A stretch of DNA of 33,297 bases. Source: Desulfobacula sp964636495 (GTDB taxonomy: Bacteria; Desulfobacterota; Desulfobacteria; Desulfobacterales; Desulfobacteraceae). The notes under the pieces are model-generated. The model searched no databases, had not been told where the DNA came from, and was given only the letters and a program-made list of their open reading frames with translations. A program made the position numbers and the translations under genes. Shown one piece after another: positions 17,260 to 26,204 of the stretch. The number at the start of each line of letters is the position of its first letter. Position 1 is the stretch's first letter. The DNA lies in the NCBI GenBank assembly GCA_964636495.1, contig CAZWSL010000037.1, positions 1 to 33,297 on the forward strand, given 5' to 3'.

Positions 17260-19794
17260 TTGATTATCAATAAAGACAAGAATGTGACAAGTATAGAAAA
17301 AGAGATGAAACAGTCCTATCTGGAATATGCCATGAGCGTCATAATAGGAAGGGCTCTTCCTGATGTTCGAGATGGATTGAAACCCGTTCACAGACGATCA
17401 CTCTATGCCATGCAGCAGGCAAGAAATGACTGGAATAAAGCGTATAAAAAATCTGCGCGTATCGTTGGTGATGTTATGGGTAAGTATCATCCACATGGTG
17501 ATGCAGCAATTTATGATACCATTGTAAGGATGGCACAGGATTTTTCGTTAAGATACACGCTTGTCGATGGTCAGGGCAACTTTGGATCTGTGGATGGTGA
17601 CTCGCCTGCCGCAATGAGGTATACGGAAATAAGAATGAAAAAGATCGCCCATCAGATGCTGGTTGATCTTGAAAAAGAGACGGTTGATTTTGTCGCAAAT
17701 TATGACGAAACGCTTGAAGAACCATCGGTTCTGCCCACAAAGTTTCCTGCTCTGCTGGTAAATGGATCTTCCGGCATTGCTGTGGGAATGACTACAAATA
17801 TTCCTCCCCATAACATCAGGGAAGTCACAGCAGGCCTGGAAAAACTGATTGATAATCCTTTAATTGATATAGAAGAATTAATGGAGTACATTCCAGGACC
17901 TGATTTTCCAACCTATGGTCATATTTATGGTACCAGAGGAATTCATGAGGCTTATAAATCAGGGCGGGGCATTATAACCCTGAGAGCAAAGGTAGAACTG
18001 GAAGAAAACAAAAAAAATAAAAGAGAGACCATTATTGTTACGGAACTGCCCTATCAGGTCAACAAGGCGAAACTTGTTGAAAAAACAGCAGAGCTGATAC
18101 GGGATAAGGTTATTACAGGTGTCTCTTATGTCAGGGATGAATCTGACCGTGACGGAATGAGAATAGCAATCGGTCTTAAGCGGGGACAGATTGCTGAAGT
18201 CGTAATTAATCAGCTCTATAAGCATACAAATATGCAGACGAGTTTTGGAATTATTTTTCTTGCTGTTGTCAATAACAGACCCCAATTGCTGAACCTGAAA
18301 GAGATCCTGAATCATTTTATTGATCACAGGCGGAATGTAATTGTCAGAAGAACAAAATTTGATTTAAGAAAAGCGCAGGAGAGAGCTCATATTTTAGAGG
18401 GACTTAAAATTGCACTGGATAACCTTGATGAAGTAGTGGCTTTGATAAGAGCATCCCAGTCACCTGATGATGCAAAAAAGGGCCTGATTTCTAAATTTTC
18501 TCTCACCCTGGTACAGGCACAGGCAATACTTGATATGAGACTTCAGAAACTGACCGGGCTTGAGAGAGAAAAAATTATTCAAGAGTATGAATCCCTTTTA
18601 AAGGATATTGCCTGGTATAATGAAATCCTTTCAAGTGATGAAGTTGTCCGTGGTCTGATCAAGGATGAATTGTCTGAACTTGATGAGGAGTTTGGAGATT
18701 CGAGGCGGACCCGGATTGTTGAAAGTACTGCTGAGATAAATCTCGAAGATCTGATTACCCAGGAAGACATGGTTGTCACCATTACAAGAAGCGGTTATAT
18801 CAAAAGAAACCCCATTACACTCTATACAAGCCAGCATAGAGGTGGAAAGGGTAAAAAAGCCATGGGAACAAAAGAGGATGATTTTGTTGAGCATCTTTTT
18901 GTCGCGTCAACACACTCTACATTTTTATTCATAACCAATTTTGGAAAAGTTTACCAGTTAAAGGTGTATGAACTGCCAATGGCAGGACGTGCAAGTCTCG
19001 GGCAGGCTATTGTAAATCTTCTTAATCTGAATGAGGGTGAAAAACTTGCAACTGTACTGATTGTTGATGAGTTTGAAGAGAATAAATATGTAATTATGGC
19101 TACTAAAAAAGGGAGGGTTAAGAAAACCGATCTCATGGCTTACTCAAGAGCCCGTTCAGTCGGTCTGATAGGGGTAAAGCTTGCTGAAGATGATGAATTG
19201 ATTGCAGCCCGTATTACAGATGGGAATATGACTGTTTTTCTGGGTTCAGAAGGCGGTAAGGTGATTCGTTTTCATGAAAGTGAGGTAAGAGCTACCGCAA
19301 GAGGGTCCATGGGTGTCCGCGGCATGAGAATTGATAACGGGTCAAGGGTTGTTGGAATGGAAGTTCTTCAATCACAGGCAACACTTCTTACTATAACTGA
19401 AAACGGATTTGGCAAACGTTCTGAGGTTGAGGAATACAGAATCCAGGCCCGTGGAGGAAAAGGGGTTTTTTCTATTAAAACTTCACAGCGTAATGGTAAG
19501 ATGGTCTCTCTGCTTCTTGTTGATGATAAAGATGAGATCATGATGGTGACAGACAGTGGAAAACTTATCCGTACAAACATAGAAGGTGTTAATGTGATAA
19601 GCCGGAATACCCAGGGTGTCAAGCTTATCAATCTCTCATCAGGTGAGAAATTGATAGGCATAGCAAGGCTGCCGGAGGAAGAGGAGAAAAAGAATACCTC
19701 TGAAACTGAATCTGCTGATGAAGATCAGGGGGAAGCTGATAACCAGGATGGAGACAGCCTTGATGGAGAAAATCCTGATATCACCACGCCATAA
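17260..19794 (+). CDS. gyrA: DNA gyrase subunit A
   Basis: 844 residues, full length for GyrA, the DNA-cleaving subunit of gyrase. The TTG start (17260) is preceded by TGGAG at 17247-17251. The N-terminal motif EKEMKQSYLEYAMSVIIGRA, the helix-turn-helix KYHPHGDAAIYDTIVRMAQD and catalytic Tyr121 (AAMRYTE) are present. The C-terminal beta-pinwheel has a GyrA box at about 525-531 reading QHRGGKG (consensus QRRGGKG), which supports gyrase rather than topoisomerase IV ParC. An acidic tail rich in Glu and Asp ends the protein. The residue matching E. coli Ser83 is Ala82, while the Asp87 equivalent (Asp86) is kept. gyrB is not adjacent. The 3' end overlaps the next gene. Confidence 0.97.
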   Translation: MIINKDKNVTSIEKEMKQSYLEYAMSVIIGRALPDVRDGLKPVHRRSLYAMQQARNDWNKAYKKSARIVGDVMGKYHPHGDAAIYDTIVRMAQDFSLRYTLVDGQGNFGSVDGDSPAAMRYTEIRMKKIAHQMLVDLEKETVDFVANYDETLEEPSVLPTKFPALLVNGSSGIAVGMTTNIPPHNIREVTAGLEKLIDNPLIDIEELMEYIPGPDFPTYGHIYGTRGIHEAYKSGRGIITLRAKVELEENKKNKRETIIVTELPYQVNKAKLVEKTAELIRDKVITGVSYVRDESDRDGMRIAIGLKRGQIAEVVINQLYKHTNMQTSFGIIFLAVVNNRPQLLNLKEILNHFIDHRRNVIVRRTKFDLRKAQERAHILEGLKIALDNLDEVVALIRASQSPDDAKKGLISKFSLTLVQAQAILDMRLQKLTGLEREKIIQEYESLLKDIAWYNEILSSDEVVRGLIKDELSELDEEFGDSRRTRIVESTAEINLEDLITQEDMVVTITRSGYIKRNPITLYTSQHRGGKGKKAMGTKEDDFVEHLFVASTHSTFLFITNFGKVYQLKVYELPMAGRASLGQAIVNLLNLNEGEKLATVLIVDEFEENKYVIMATKKGRVKKTDLMAYSRARSVGLIGVKLAEDDELIAARITDGNMTVFLGSEGGKVIRFHESEVRATARGSMGVRGMRIDNGSRVVGMEVLQSQATLLTITENGFGKRSEVEEYRIQARGGKGVFSIKTSQRNGKMVSLLLVDDKDEIMMVTDSGKLIRTNIEGVNVISRNTQGVKLINLSSGEKLIGIARLPEEEEKKNTSETESADEDQGEADNQDGDSLDGENPDITTP

Positions 19795-20500
19795 AGGTGA
19801 AGGACACAGAAAAAGACTGCGTGAAAAATTTTTAAAGGATGGTCTTAAGGGATTCCATGATTATGAAGTTATAGAACTGCTGCTGTCTTTGAATACACCG
19901 AGAAAAGATTGCAAAGAGAGTGCGAAATTGCTTTTGAAACGATTTAAGACCCTGCATGGCGTCTTTGAAGCAGACAGCAGCCAGTTGTGTGAGATTAAAG
20001 GTGTAGGACATGCAAACTCTTTTGGTATTAAACTGATTAAAGAGGTTTCTGACAGATATCTTGAAAACAGAATCATTCTAAAGGATGTCGTGCAGAATAC
20101 ACAGGATTTGATACAATACCTGAATCAGAAAATAGGGCATAAAACAAAAGAGGTTTTTACAGGAATTTTTTTAGATGCCAAAAATAGAGTTTTGGTTTCT
20201 CAAGTCCTTTTCAAAGGCACGTTGACTACAAGCTCAGTATATCCAAGGGAGGTTATTAAGAAGGCACTGCGGTATAATGCAGCAGCTGTGATCTTTGCAC
20301 ATAATCACCCCTCTGGTAATATAGAGCCTTCAACAAGTGATATACGGATTACAAAAGATCTCTTTTTTGCTTTGAAGTATGTGGGAATTGTTCTGCATGA
20401 ACACATAATTGTCGGAAATGAAGGATACTACAGTTTTGCTGCCCATGGATTGTTATCAAAATTTAACTCTGAATTTTTGAAAGTAACCGCAACAAAATGA
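19763..20500 (+). CDS. radC: RadC/UPF0758-family JAMM-domain protein
   Basis: 245 residues from the ATG at 19763, which has GGAG 9 bases upstream. The ATG at 19748 is an alternative. Either way the gene begins inside the gyrA 3' end in another frame, implying coupling. The N-terminal half is helix-hairpin-helix-like (EIKGVGHANSFGIKLIKEV). The C-terminal half is the RadC JAB1/MPN domain with an intact zinc-binding motif, HNHPSGNIEPSTSD (H-x-H-x7-S-x2-D), preceded by FKGTLTTSSVYPREVIKKAL. Family members are metalloprotein-like and linked historically, but not firmly, to DNA repair; the true function is unsettled. Confidence 0.92.
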   Translation: MEKILISPRHKGEGHRKRLREKFLKDGLKGFHDYEVIELLLSLNTPRKDCKESAKLLLKRFKTLHGVFEADSSQLCEIKGVGHANSFGIKLIKEVSDRYLENRIILKDVVQNTQDLIQYLNQKIGHKTKEVFTGIFLDAKNRVLVSQVLFKGTLTTSSVYPREVIKKALRYNAAAVIFAHNHPSGNIEPSTSDIRITKDLFFALKYVGIVLHEHIIVGNEGYYSFAAHGLLSKFNSEFLKVTATK

Positions 20501-20781
20501 ACCCGCATGACAATAAAAATCAAAAAAAAGATAATCCTGAATGTTTTGGCATTCTTGAAAAAGTGTTTCCAATGACGGATAATGGGTTTCGACAGACACC
20601 ACAAAACTGTTTTGACTTCTGTCCTCTAAAGACAAAATGCCTTGAATATGCAATGACTACAAAAGATGGGGCAAAACTTGAAGAAGAGATCATAAAAAAG
20701 GGAACGCAATCAGGCACAATCAATTTTTTTGAGAGATGGTCACGTAAAAAACAGGCGTATAAAAAATTACATAAACGGTAA
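20497..20781 (+). CDS. Small cysteine-rich hypothetical protein
   Basis: 94 residues; the ATG overlaps the radC stop as ATGA, so it is very likely translated in the same operon. Four cysteines occur, one in PECFGILEKVFP and three in NCFDFCPLKTKCLEYAM (C-x3-C-x5-C), a possible zinc or Fe-S site. The C-terminal third is Lys/Arg-rich (FFERWSRKKQAYKKLHKR), which could suit nucleic-acid binding. I do not recognise a named family. There is no signal peptide or membrane segment. Confidence 0.75.
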   Translation: MNPHDNKNQKKDNPECFGILEKVFPMTDNGFRQTPQNCFDFCPLKTKCLEYAMTTKDGAKLEEEIIKKGTQSGTINFFERWSRKKQAYKKLHKR

Positions 20782-20918
20782 CAGCAGTATTACCATTGAT
20801 AACCATGCTCTACTTCAGGCAGATTCTGCCATTGATTCAGTGTTTCATACTGTTTTTGAACTGCAGATTCCTGAAGCATTAATGTGAGAAACTGCCATAT
20901 GATTTTTGGGAGGAGATG

Positions 20919-22094
20919 ATGAAATCAGTAAGAGATATTCAGGTGAAGTCAAAAAAGGTTTTTGTAAGAGTGGATTATAATGTTCCATTTGATGAAAATC
21001 AAAATATTTCAGATGACAACAGGATAGTGGCGACCCTTGATCTTTTAGAGTATCTCATGGAACAGAATGCAAAAATTATTCTTGCATCTCATCTTGGCAG
21101 ACCAGATGGTCATCGGAATAAAAAATTCAGTCTTGCTCCTGTATGTAAAAGATTATCAAAGCTGATTAAAAAAGAGGTTATATTTGCCGATGACTGTGTT
21201 GGTGAAAAAGTTGTTGAAATGGCTGATAAATTAGAGGGTGGTCAGGTGCTTCTTCTTGAAAATTTAAGATTTCATAAAGAAGAGAAAGAAAACGATGATT
21301 CATTTTCTCAACAACTGGCAGACCTTTGTGATGTCTATGTAAATAATGCCTTTGCTGTTTCACATAGAGATCAGGCATCTGTTACCGGAGTGCCCCAATA
21401 TGCAGCAGAGTCTGTTTCCGGGTTTTTACTGGAAAAAGAAGTAAGGTCATACTATGATTCGGTGGAGAATCCTGAAAGACCCCTTGTGGCGGTTATTGGC
21501 GGATCAAAAGTATCCAGTAAACTGACAGCCCTTGAAAATATGCTTAAATTTGTTGATAAGTTAATTATTGGTGGTGCCATGGCAAATACATTTTTGAAGA
21601 GCAGAGGGTATGATACCAAAGGATCAGTGATTGAAGAGGATTTACTGCCGACCGCCCTGGAAATAATCAGGAAAGCCAGGGAAAACAGGGTTGAACTTTT
21701 ACTGCCCACTGATTTGACATGCGCTGATAAATTTAATAATAACGCTCAGGTAAAGCAGGTTTCTCTTGATGAAATTCCTGAAGGATGGATGGCTCTGGAT
21801 ATCGGACCGGAAACAGCCCGGTCATATGCCCGTGCGATTGAAGATGCCAGGACTATCGTATGGAATGGTCCAATGGGTGTCTTTGAAATGGAAAAATTTA
21901 TTTCAGGAACAAAGATGGTGGCTGATGCAGTTGCCAGTTCTTCGGCTTTTTCAATTGTTGGCGGAGGGGATACGGTACTGGCAGCAAAATTGTGCAATGT
22001 TTCTAAGAAAGTCAGCTATATTTCTACAGGTGGAGGAGCTTTCCTGCATTTAATGGAAGGGAAAATCCTGCCCGGAGTAAAAGCGCTGCAATAA
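20919..22094 (+). CDS. pgk: Phosphoglycerate kinase
   Basis: 391 residues from the second of two adjacent ATGs. GGGAGGAG (20908-20915) is properly spaced for the ATG at 20919 but too close to the one at 20916. It catalyses 1,3-bisphosphoglycerate + ADP to 3-phosphoglycerate + ATP in glycolysis and gluconeogenesis. Substrate-binding motifs RVDYNVP, SHLGRP and LENLRFHKEE, the signature ALIGGSKVSSK-like VAVIGGSKVSSKLTALENML, the hinge WNGPMGVFE and the C-terminal nucleotide site SIVGGGDTVLA with STGGGAFL are all present. Length is normal. No gap, tpi or other glycolysis gene adjoins it in the window. Confidence 0.97.
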   Translation: MKSVRDIQVKSKKVFVRVDYNVPFDENQNISDDNRIVATLDLLEYLMEQNAKIILASHLGRPDGHRNKKFSLAPVCKRLSKLIKKEVIFADDCVGEKVVEMADKLEGGQVLLLENLRFHKEEKENDDSFSQQLADLCDVYVNNAFAVSHRDQASVTGVPQYAAESVSGFLLEKEVRSYYDSVENPERPLVAVIGGSKVSSKLTALENMLKFVDKLIIGGAMANTFLKSRGYDTKGSVIEEDLLPTALEIIRKARENRVELLLPTDLTCADKFNNNAQVKQVSLDEIPEGWMALDIGPETARSYARAIEDARTIVWNGPMGVFEMEKFISGTKMVADAVASSSAFSIVGGGDTVLAAKLCNVSKKVSYISTGGGAFLHLMEGKILPGVKALQ

Positions 22095-22178
22095 GAGACC
22101 TTTGAATAATGTTCAATTTTGTTTTAGAGCAAAGAAGATGAAAATTATAACCGGAGGAATATATTGAATATTTCGAGG

Positions 22179-22236
22179 ATTATCATTTTCATATTCTGCA
22201 GCAATTGGACAAAAGTGGGCTTTATGCAAAGATCTC
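22179..22236 (+). repeat. Dispersed intergenic repeat, copy 1
   Basis: Starts ATTATCATTTTCATATTC and ends TTTATGCAAAGATCTC, with GCAATTGGACAAAAG between. It matches minus-strand bases 26265-26205 with about seven substitutions and a small indel, and more weakly 28430-28483. It ends 48 bases before the next gene. Just upstream, ATGAAAATTATAA (22139-22151) is nearly the inverse of TTATCATTTTCAT (22180-22192), so the 5' part may form a hairpin. Confidence 0.65.
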
Positions 22237-22284
22237 AATAAATAAAATACACAGGATTAATGGGAAGGAGGATATATTTCTACG

Positions 22285-23337
22285 ATGTTTTGTAAGCAAA
22301 GAGATTGTTTAAGCATAGAAGAGAGACTCAGAAGATCCTATTATGAGGTATTGAGGGATGAACTGGATCAATTTGTTCTGGGATATTCCCTGGTTGGTTC
22401 ATATAGTAACTTTCTTCGAATGCGGACACCATACCCCTTTGTTGAATTGAGGGAACTGAAACCGAGAGCCCGGATTCCAGCAGTTGAATTTGATGCGCAG
22501 AATTCATTTCTGATCATTTTTTCTGAAGATTTTATTGATAAAAAACACAAAAAATATATCAGATATTTTGATGCCAATAAAACAACAAAAAACAATCTGC
22601 TGCGGCATAAATATTTTCCAGATGTGGAGAGATTTAACAGAAACATTAAAATGTTTGAAAGCAGTGATTTTTTTTCTTTGTTAAGATCACTGCTGCCTAT
22701 TGATTACGCTTTACTTATACAGAGGAATCAGAGAAGCAAGGTAAGATATGCATTAACCCATTTTCATGTCAGGGTTGACTGGCCCATAACTGATGCAGCA
22801 GAGGCGCTTGCCAAGGATTTACGATATATATCAAAAGATCTTTATGAAAAAGGGGAAAAGTTTGCTGAAGATTTTCAGAAGAAATTTTTTGAATACTATG
22901 GCGTTCCGGTAATGTGCGGTGGCAGAAGAACAGCTGCAGCTGTTGCTGCACAATATTTCAAGCTGCTTCCCGGCATAACAACGATTTATGTCTCATCAAG
23001 TGAGTCAAGAAGCCTCTTGAAAATTGATGAAAGAGGCGTATCAAAATCTGTATTGGTCCAATTGCCGGGCAGCGAGGTAAAAAAACTGGCTGATATGGTG
23101 AATATTACCCAGAGCTCTTTTACTAAAAATTATGTCGTTGCAAGAAATAAGAAAAAATTTGTCTGTATTTTAAATGTCAAGTATAACCTTACAAATCATG
23201 CCTTACCCCCGGCAGATAGAAAATTAAGAGAACTTAACCTTGAGACCAACTGGCTTACCGTTGCAGAGGAGCATATTCTGCCCAAACCATCAACACTAAA
23301 ATATCCGCCAATTTTATATAAAATGGTATATTTGTAG
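22285..23337 (+). CDS. Unrecognised 350-residue protein
   Basis: I do not recognise a family. The protein is basic and soluble, with no signal peptide or membrane helix. It starts MFCKQRDCLSIEERLRRSYY, has several aromatic-rich stretches (KYIRYFDANKTTKNNLLRHK, YFPDVERFNRNIKMF), a helical middle (AEALAKDLRYISKDLYEKGE) and a Gly/Arg/Ala segment, VPVMCGGRRTAAAVAAQYFK, that could be a ligand- or nucleic-acid-binding loop (inference only). The region near 275-325 reads like beta strands (KKFVCILNVKYNL). GGAAGGAGG lies about 13 bases before the ATG, longer than ideal. It is preceded by a copy of the dispersed repeat and faces a leftward cluster with only 24 bp between stops. Confidence 0.7.
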   Translation: MFCKQRDCLSIEERLRRSYYEVLRDELDQFVLGYSLVGSYSNFLRMRTPYPFVELRELKPRARIPAVEFDAQNSFLIIFSEDFIDKKHKKYIRYFDANKTTKNNLLRHKYFPDVERFNRNIKMFESSDFFSLLRSLLPIDYALLIQRNQRSKVRYALTHFHVRVDWPITDAAEALAKDLRYISKDLYEKGEKFAEDFQKKFFEYYGVPVMCGGRRTAAAVAAQYFKLLPGITTIYVSSSESRSLLKIDERGVSKSVLVQLPGSEVKKLADMVNITQSSFTKNYVVARNKKKFVCILNVKYNLTNHALPPADRKLRELNLETNWLTVAEEHILPKPSTLKYPPILYKMVYL

Positions 23338-23361
23338 CCGGATGTGAAAAAAGATCTCAAG

Positions 23362-23817
23362 CTATAATTTTTTAAGCATGGCAATTTCATCGCAGTCTGG
23401 AAAACTGACACATCCTATACAGTCAGACCACACTTTTATGGGAAGGTTATTTTTTTCAATTGTTGAGAAACCAAACTGTTCAAAAAAGCTTGGCCGATAG
23501 GTCAGTGTAAAAAGATTTTTTATATTAAAGTATACGGCTTCCTGGATTGACCGTTCTATAAGTGTTGATCCAATTTTTTTACCTGTAAAATGCGGTTCAA
23601 CCGCAAGGGATCTTATTTCAGCAAGGTCTTCCCAGCAGAATTGTAAAGCACAGCAGCCTACTATTTTATTTTGATCTTGATCTTCAAAGACCCAGAAATC
23701 TCTCAGGTGATCATACAGTTTGCTCAACGGCCTTGCAAGAAGTTCACCTTTTTTGCTGTACAGTTGAAGCAGGGCATGAATGGCATTGACATCGTCAAGT
23801 CTGGCTTTTCTAATCAT
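23362..23817 (-). CDS. GNAT N-acetyltransferase, short N-acetylglutamate-synthase-like
   Basis: 151 residues, one GNAT domain. MIRKARLDDVNAIHALLQLY at the N-terminus, CCALQFCWEDLAEIRSLAV as the central strands, acetyl-CoA loop HFTGKKIGSTLIE, and LTYRPSFFEQFGF followed by WSDCIGCVSFPDCDEIAML closely resemble the single-domain acetyltransferases annotated as ArgA-type N-acetylglutamate synthases in delta-proteobacteria and Firmicutes. That role (first step of arginine synthesis) comes from family knowledge, not context. The canonical Q/R-x-x-G-x-G/A loop is slightly altered (FTGKKIG). It lies 15 bp downstream of the U32 gene and is likely co-transcribed. Confidence 0.85.
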   Translation of the reverse strand: MIRKARLDDVNAIHALLQLYSKKGELLARPLSKLYDHLRDFWVFEDQDQNKIVGCCALQFCWEDLAEIRSLAVEPHFTGKKIGSTLIERSIQEAVYFNIKNLFTLTYRPSFFEQFGFSTIEKNNLPIKVWSDCIGCVSFPDCDEIAMLKKL

Positions 23818-23832
23818 TATTAAAACCTTCTA

Positions 23833-25065
23833 TTACAGTTTACGTATAATATCATTTGGCTGACATTGAATGTCAAGGAAAATGCGGGCATGGGTGTTTG
23901 GATGAACAGCATCAACCGGATATTTGTCTGAATCAAGAAGTTTGATGATACCACTTTTTGCAGGAGAGCCTGATGGTGAAAGCACTTCGACAATATCATC
24001 TTTTTTGAGCCTGTTGCGAATTTCTACCAGATATCCATGATCTTCTGTTTTTCTTACTATTTTTCCAATAAAACTGTGGATTTTTCCATGGTGTCTATTT
24101 TTGGAGTTAGGAGACTGTTCATCTGATCTGCCAAAATAAAACCCAGTACAATACTCCCTGTGAAAAACCTGGTGCAGTTCATCAATCCACTCCGGGTTTG
24201 TTTTAAACTTATCAGGAGACTCTGCAAAAGCATCAATGGCGTTTCGATATGTTTTCACAACAGAAGCCAGATAGTTAATACCCTTCATTCTGCCCTCTAT
24301 CTTCAGAGATGTTATATTGGCATTAATAAGCTGAGGGATGTGCTCTATCATACATAAATCCTTGGAGTTAAATATATATGAGCCTTTTTCATCTTCCATA
24401 AGAGAGTGGTAATCATTTGGCCGCAACTCTTCTACAACTGAATACTTCCATCGGCAGGGGTGGCTGCAAAGGCCCCTATTGCTGTCTCTGCCACTTAGAA
24501 AACTGCTTAAAAGGCATCTTCCTGAATATGATATGCACATGGCACCATGGATAAATGTTTCTGTCTCAATTTTACAATTGAAGGAGATCTCACCTATCTC
24601 TTTTAAAGAGAGTTCTCTTGCAAGATTAACCCTTTTGATTCCAAGGTTATACCAGAATTTTGCTGCGCTGATATTTGTTGTATTGGCCTGGGTACTCAAA
24701 TGAATATCTATATCAGGGATAATTTTTTTTGCCATCATTATGATACCTGGGTCAGAAATGATGATAGCGTCAGGCATGATTTCGCCTGTTTTTTTTAAAA
24801 AATGTTCAATACCGACCTGGTCCCTGTTTCGTGAATAGATATTGCATGCAAGGTATATTTTTACATTATGCTTGTGGGCAAAACTGACGGCTTGTTTCAG
24901 TTCCTGGTTTGAAAAATTTCCAGAAAAATTTCTTAAACTGAAATCTTTTCCTGCAAGGTATACTGCATCGGCACCATAGTGAACTGCAATTTCAAGTTTT
25001 TCAAAATTACCTGCCGGTGCTAACAATTCAGGTTTGAAACTGGTATTTTTATTTTTTCCGGGCAT
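23833..25065 (-). CDS. trhP: U32-family protein, TrhP/YegQ-like tRNA hydroxylation factor
   Basis: 410 residues. The N-terminal TIM-barrel-like domain begins PELLAPAGNFEKLEIAVHYG. The U32 signature ETFIHGAMCISYSGRCLLS holds Cys177 and Cys184, followed by Cys200 and Cys204 (GLCSHPC), a four-Cys set expected to bind an Fe-S cluster. IFNSKDLCMIEHIPQLINA and SLKIEGRMKGINYLASVV match TrhP (YegQ), which with TrhO makes 5-hydroxyuridine at tRNA wobble positions (family knowledge). The C-terminal small beta domain (GKIVRKTEDHGYLVEIRNRL) is present. Slightly shorter than E. coli YegQ. No strong ribosome site precedes the ATG. Confidence 0.87.
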   Translation of the reverse strand: MPGKNKNTSFKPELLAPAGNFEKLEIAVHYGADAVYLAGKDFSLRNFSGNFSNQELKQAVSFAHKHNVKIYLACNIYSRNRDQVGIEHFLKKTGEIMPDAIIISDPGIIMMAKKIIPDIDIHLSTQANTTNISAAKFWYNLGIKRVNLARELSLKEIGEISFNCKIETETFIHGAMCISYSGRCLLSSFLSGRDSNRGLCSHPCRWKYSVVEELRPNDYHSLMEDEKGSYIFNSKDLCMIEHIPQLINANITSLKIEGRMKGINYLASVVKTYRNAIDAFAESPDKFKTNPEWIDELHQVFHREYCTGFYFGRSDEQSPNSKNRHHGKIHSFIGKIVRKTEDHGYLVEIRNRLKKDDIVEVLSPSGSPAKSGIIKLLDSDKYPVDAVHPNTHARIFLDIQCQPNDIIRKL

Positions 25066-25276
25066 ATATTTCTGGATAAGGCTGCTATCCCGGCAGGAAT
25101 TGAATTTAAGACATCACTTGTTGTAATAATAAAATATACAATTTTATCTTTTTCAAAACACTCCCGAGAATATCCCTCTATGTTTTTGTATGATTGTTTT
25201 TTCAGCAAACTATAATATTTGTTGGTTTTTTTCAACCCATCCAGAAGAACAATCCTATATTTTTAAAAGTTTTGAA

Positions 25277-26176
25277 TCATTTTTTATATTGTTTGACAAT
25301 AAAGTGAGTCATCTGTCCCATGATCATGGATATGAGTTCTTTTGGCAGAAAATAGTCAGGGACTTCAGAAGAAATCTTATCAACCAGGAACGTAACTGTT
25401 TTCTTTTCATCCTGAAAATTTTCATATGTGCTTTCAATGAGCTGTCTCATTTCAGCGGCCTCTTTGATTGATTCAGCCATAAAGTTTCGGCCATCCTCTC
25501 CTGTAAGAGCACCGTAATGTTCGGACAGATGGATATCACAAGGATATGCTGCCATTTTTTCAAGGCTTTTCTGGTATAAATCAAAATTGGAGTTGGCAGC
25601 GGTCAAAATTCTGTCTCCATAGGGGATGCCTCCTGCATCAGAGGCAGAAAGAATTTTTTCTTCAGGGATATATACGGCCATTGAGCAGGGTGAATGCCCG
25701 GGCACATCCAGTATAAGCAACTCCATATCTCCGCAATGGATGATGTCTCCATCTGAAACTGTCCTGTCCACTTCAATCGTCTTAATATCAAGGCTGTCAT
25801 ATAGATATTCAAGGCTGGGGTCGGCCTGGGATAAGAACATCCGGTTCAGGGAAACAATTTTTTTGACAATATCCTCTCTCGTCAGAAATTCCGTTCCCTT
25901 TGCAGAGGCTACAATCTCTATCCATGGCCACATCTTACTCAAGCAGGGGACAATACCTACATGGTCAAAATGGGAGTGATGAATAATGATCTGTTTAATC
26001 TTTTTAACATCGATCCCCAAATTTTCAATTTGACTCACCATGTCGGGTACAATATATGTCAAACCGCCTCCCAATATTGTATATTGATCACCGCAGTTTA
26101 CCAGATAGACACAGGATTCACTTCGTCCCGTCATTATGATACGTTCACTGACCCGTCCGGGTTGTGTAATTATCAT
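25277..26176 (-). CDS. Metallo-beta-lactamase-fold hydrolase
   Basis: 299 residues. The dinuclear metal motif HHSHFDH is present near residue 65, with further ligands in VPGHSPCSMAVY and SASDAGG, and a final His in HLSEHYGAL. The first 210 residues form the MBL domain. The C-terminal helical extension (ESIKEAAEMRQLIESTYENF) is as in glyoxalase-II-like and related hydrolases. The substrate is not assignable. AAAGGAG lies 8 bases before the ATG. A run of nine G (coding sense) sits 43-51 bases upstream of the start, inside a dispersed-repeat copy, so expression may vary with tract length. Confidence 0.88.
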   Translation of the reverse strand: MIITQPGRVSERIIMTGRSESCVYLVNCGDQYTILGGGLTYIVPDMVSQIENLGIDVKKIKQIIIHHSHFDHVGIVPCLSKMWPWIEIVASAKGTEFLTREDIVKKIVSLNRMFLSQADPSLEYLYDSLDIKTIEVDRTVSDGDIIHCGDMELLILDVPGHSPCSMAVYIPEEKILSASDAGGIPYGDRILTAANSNFDLYQKSLEKMAAYPCDIHLSEHYGALTGEDGRNFMAESIKEAAEMRQLIESTYENFQDEKKTVTFLVDKISSEVPDYFLPKELISMIMGQMTHFIVKQYKK

Positions 26177-26204
26177 TTTCTATACTCCTTTGCCTTTAAA
26201 ATTA

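Noticed and set aside
20729..20887. A 52-codon open stretch ending LQIPEALM after the Cys-rich protein
   Set aside because: It has no ATG start until its last codon, no ribosome site, and overlaps the preceding gene in another frame; only about 105 bases are independent. It could be a remnant but cannot be supported.
22205..22236. Sigma-54 promoter in dispersed repeat copy 1 (GG-N10-GC spacing exists)
   Set aside because: The rest of the -24/-12 consensus is poor, and copy 2 loses the GC because of the G run, so the pattern is not conserved.
25020..25235. Leftward 71-codon stretch between the metallo-hydrolase and U32 genes
   Set aside because: It overlaps the U32 start in another frame, and its end is a shadow of that gene; there is no ribosome site or known motif.
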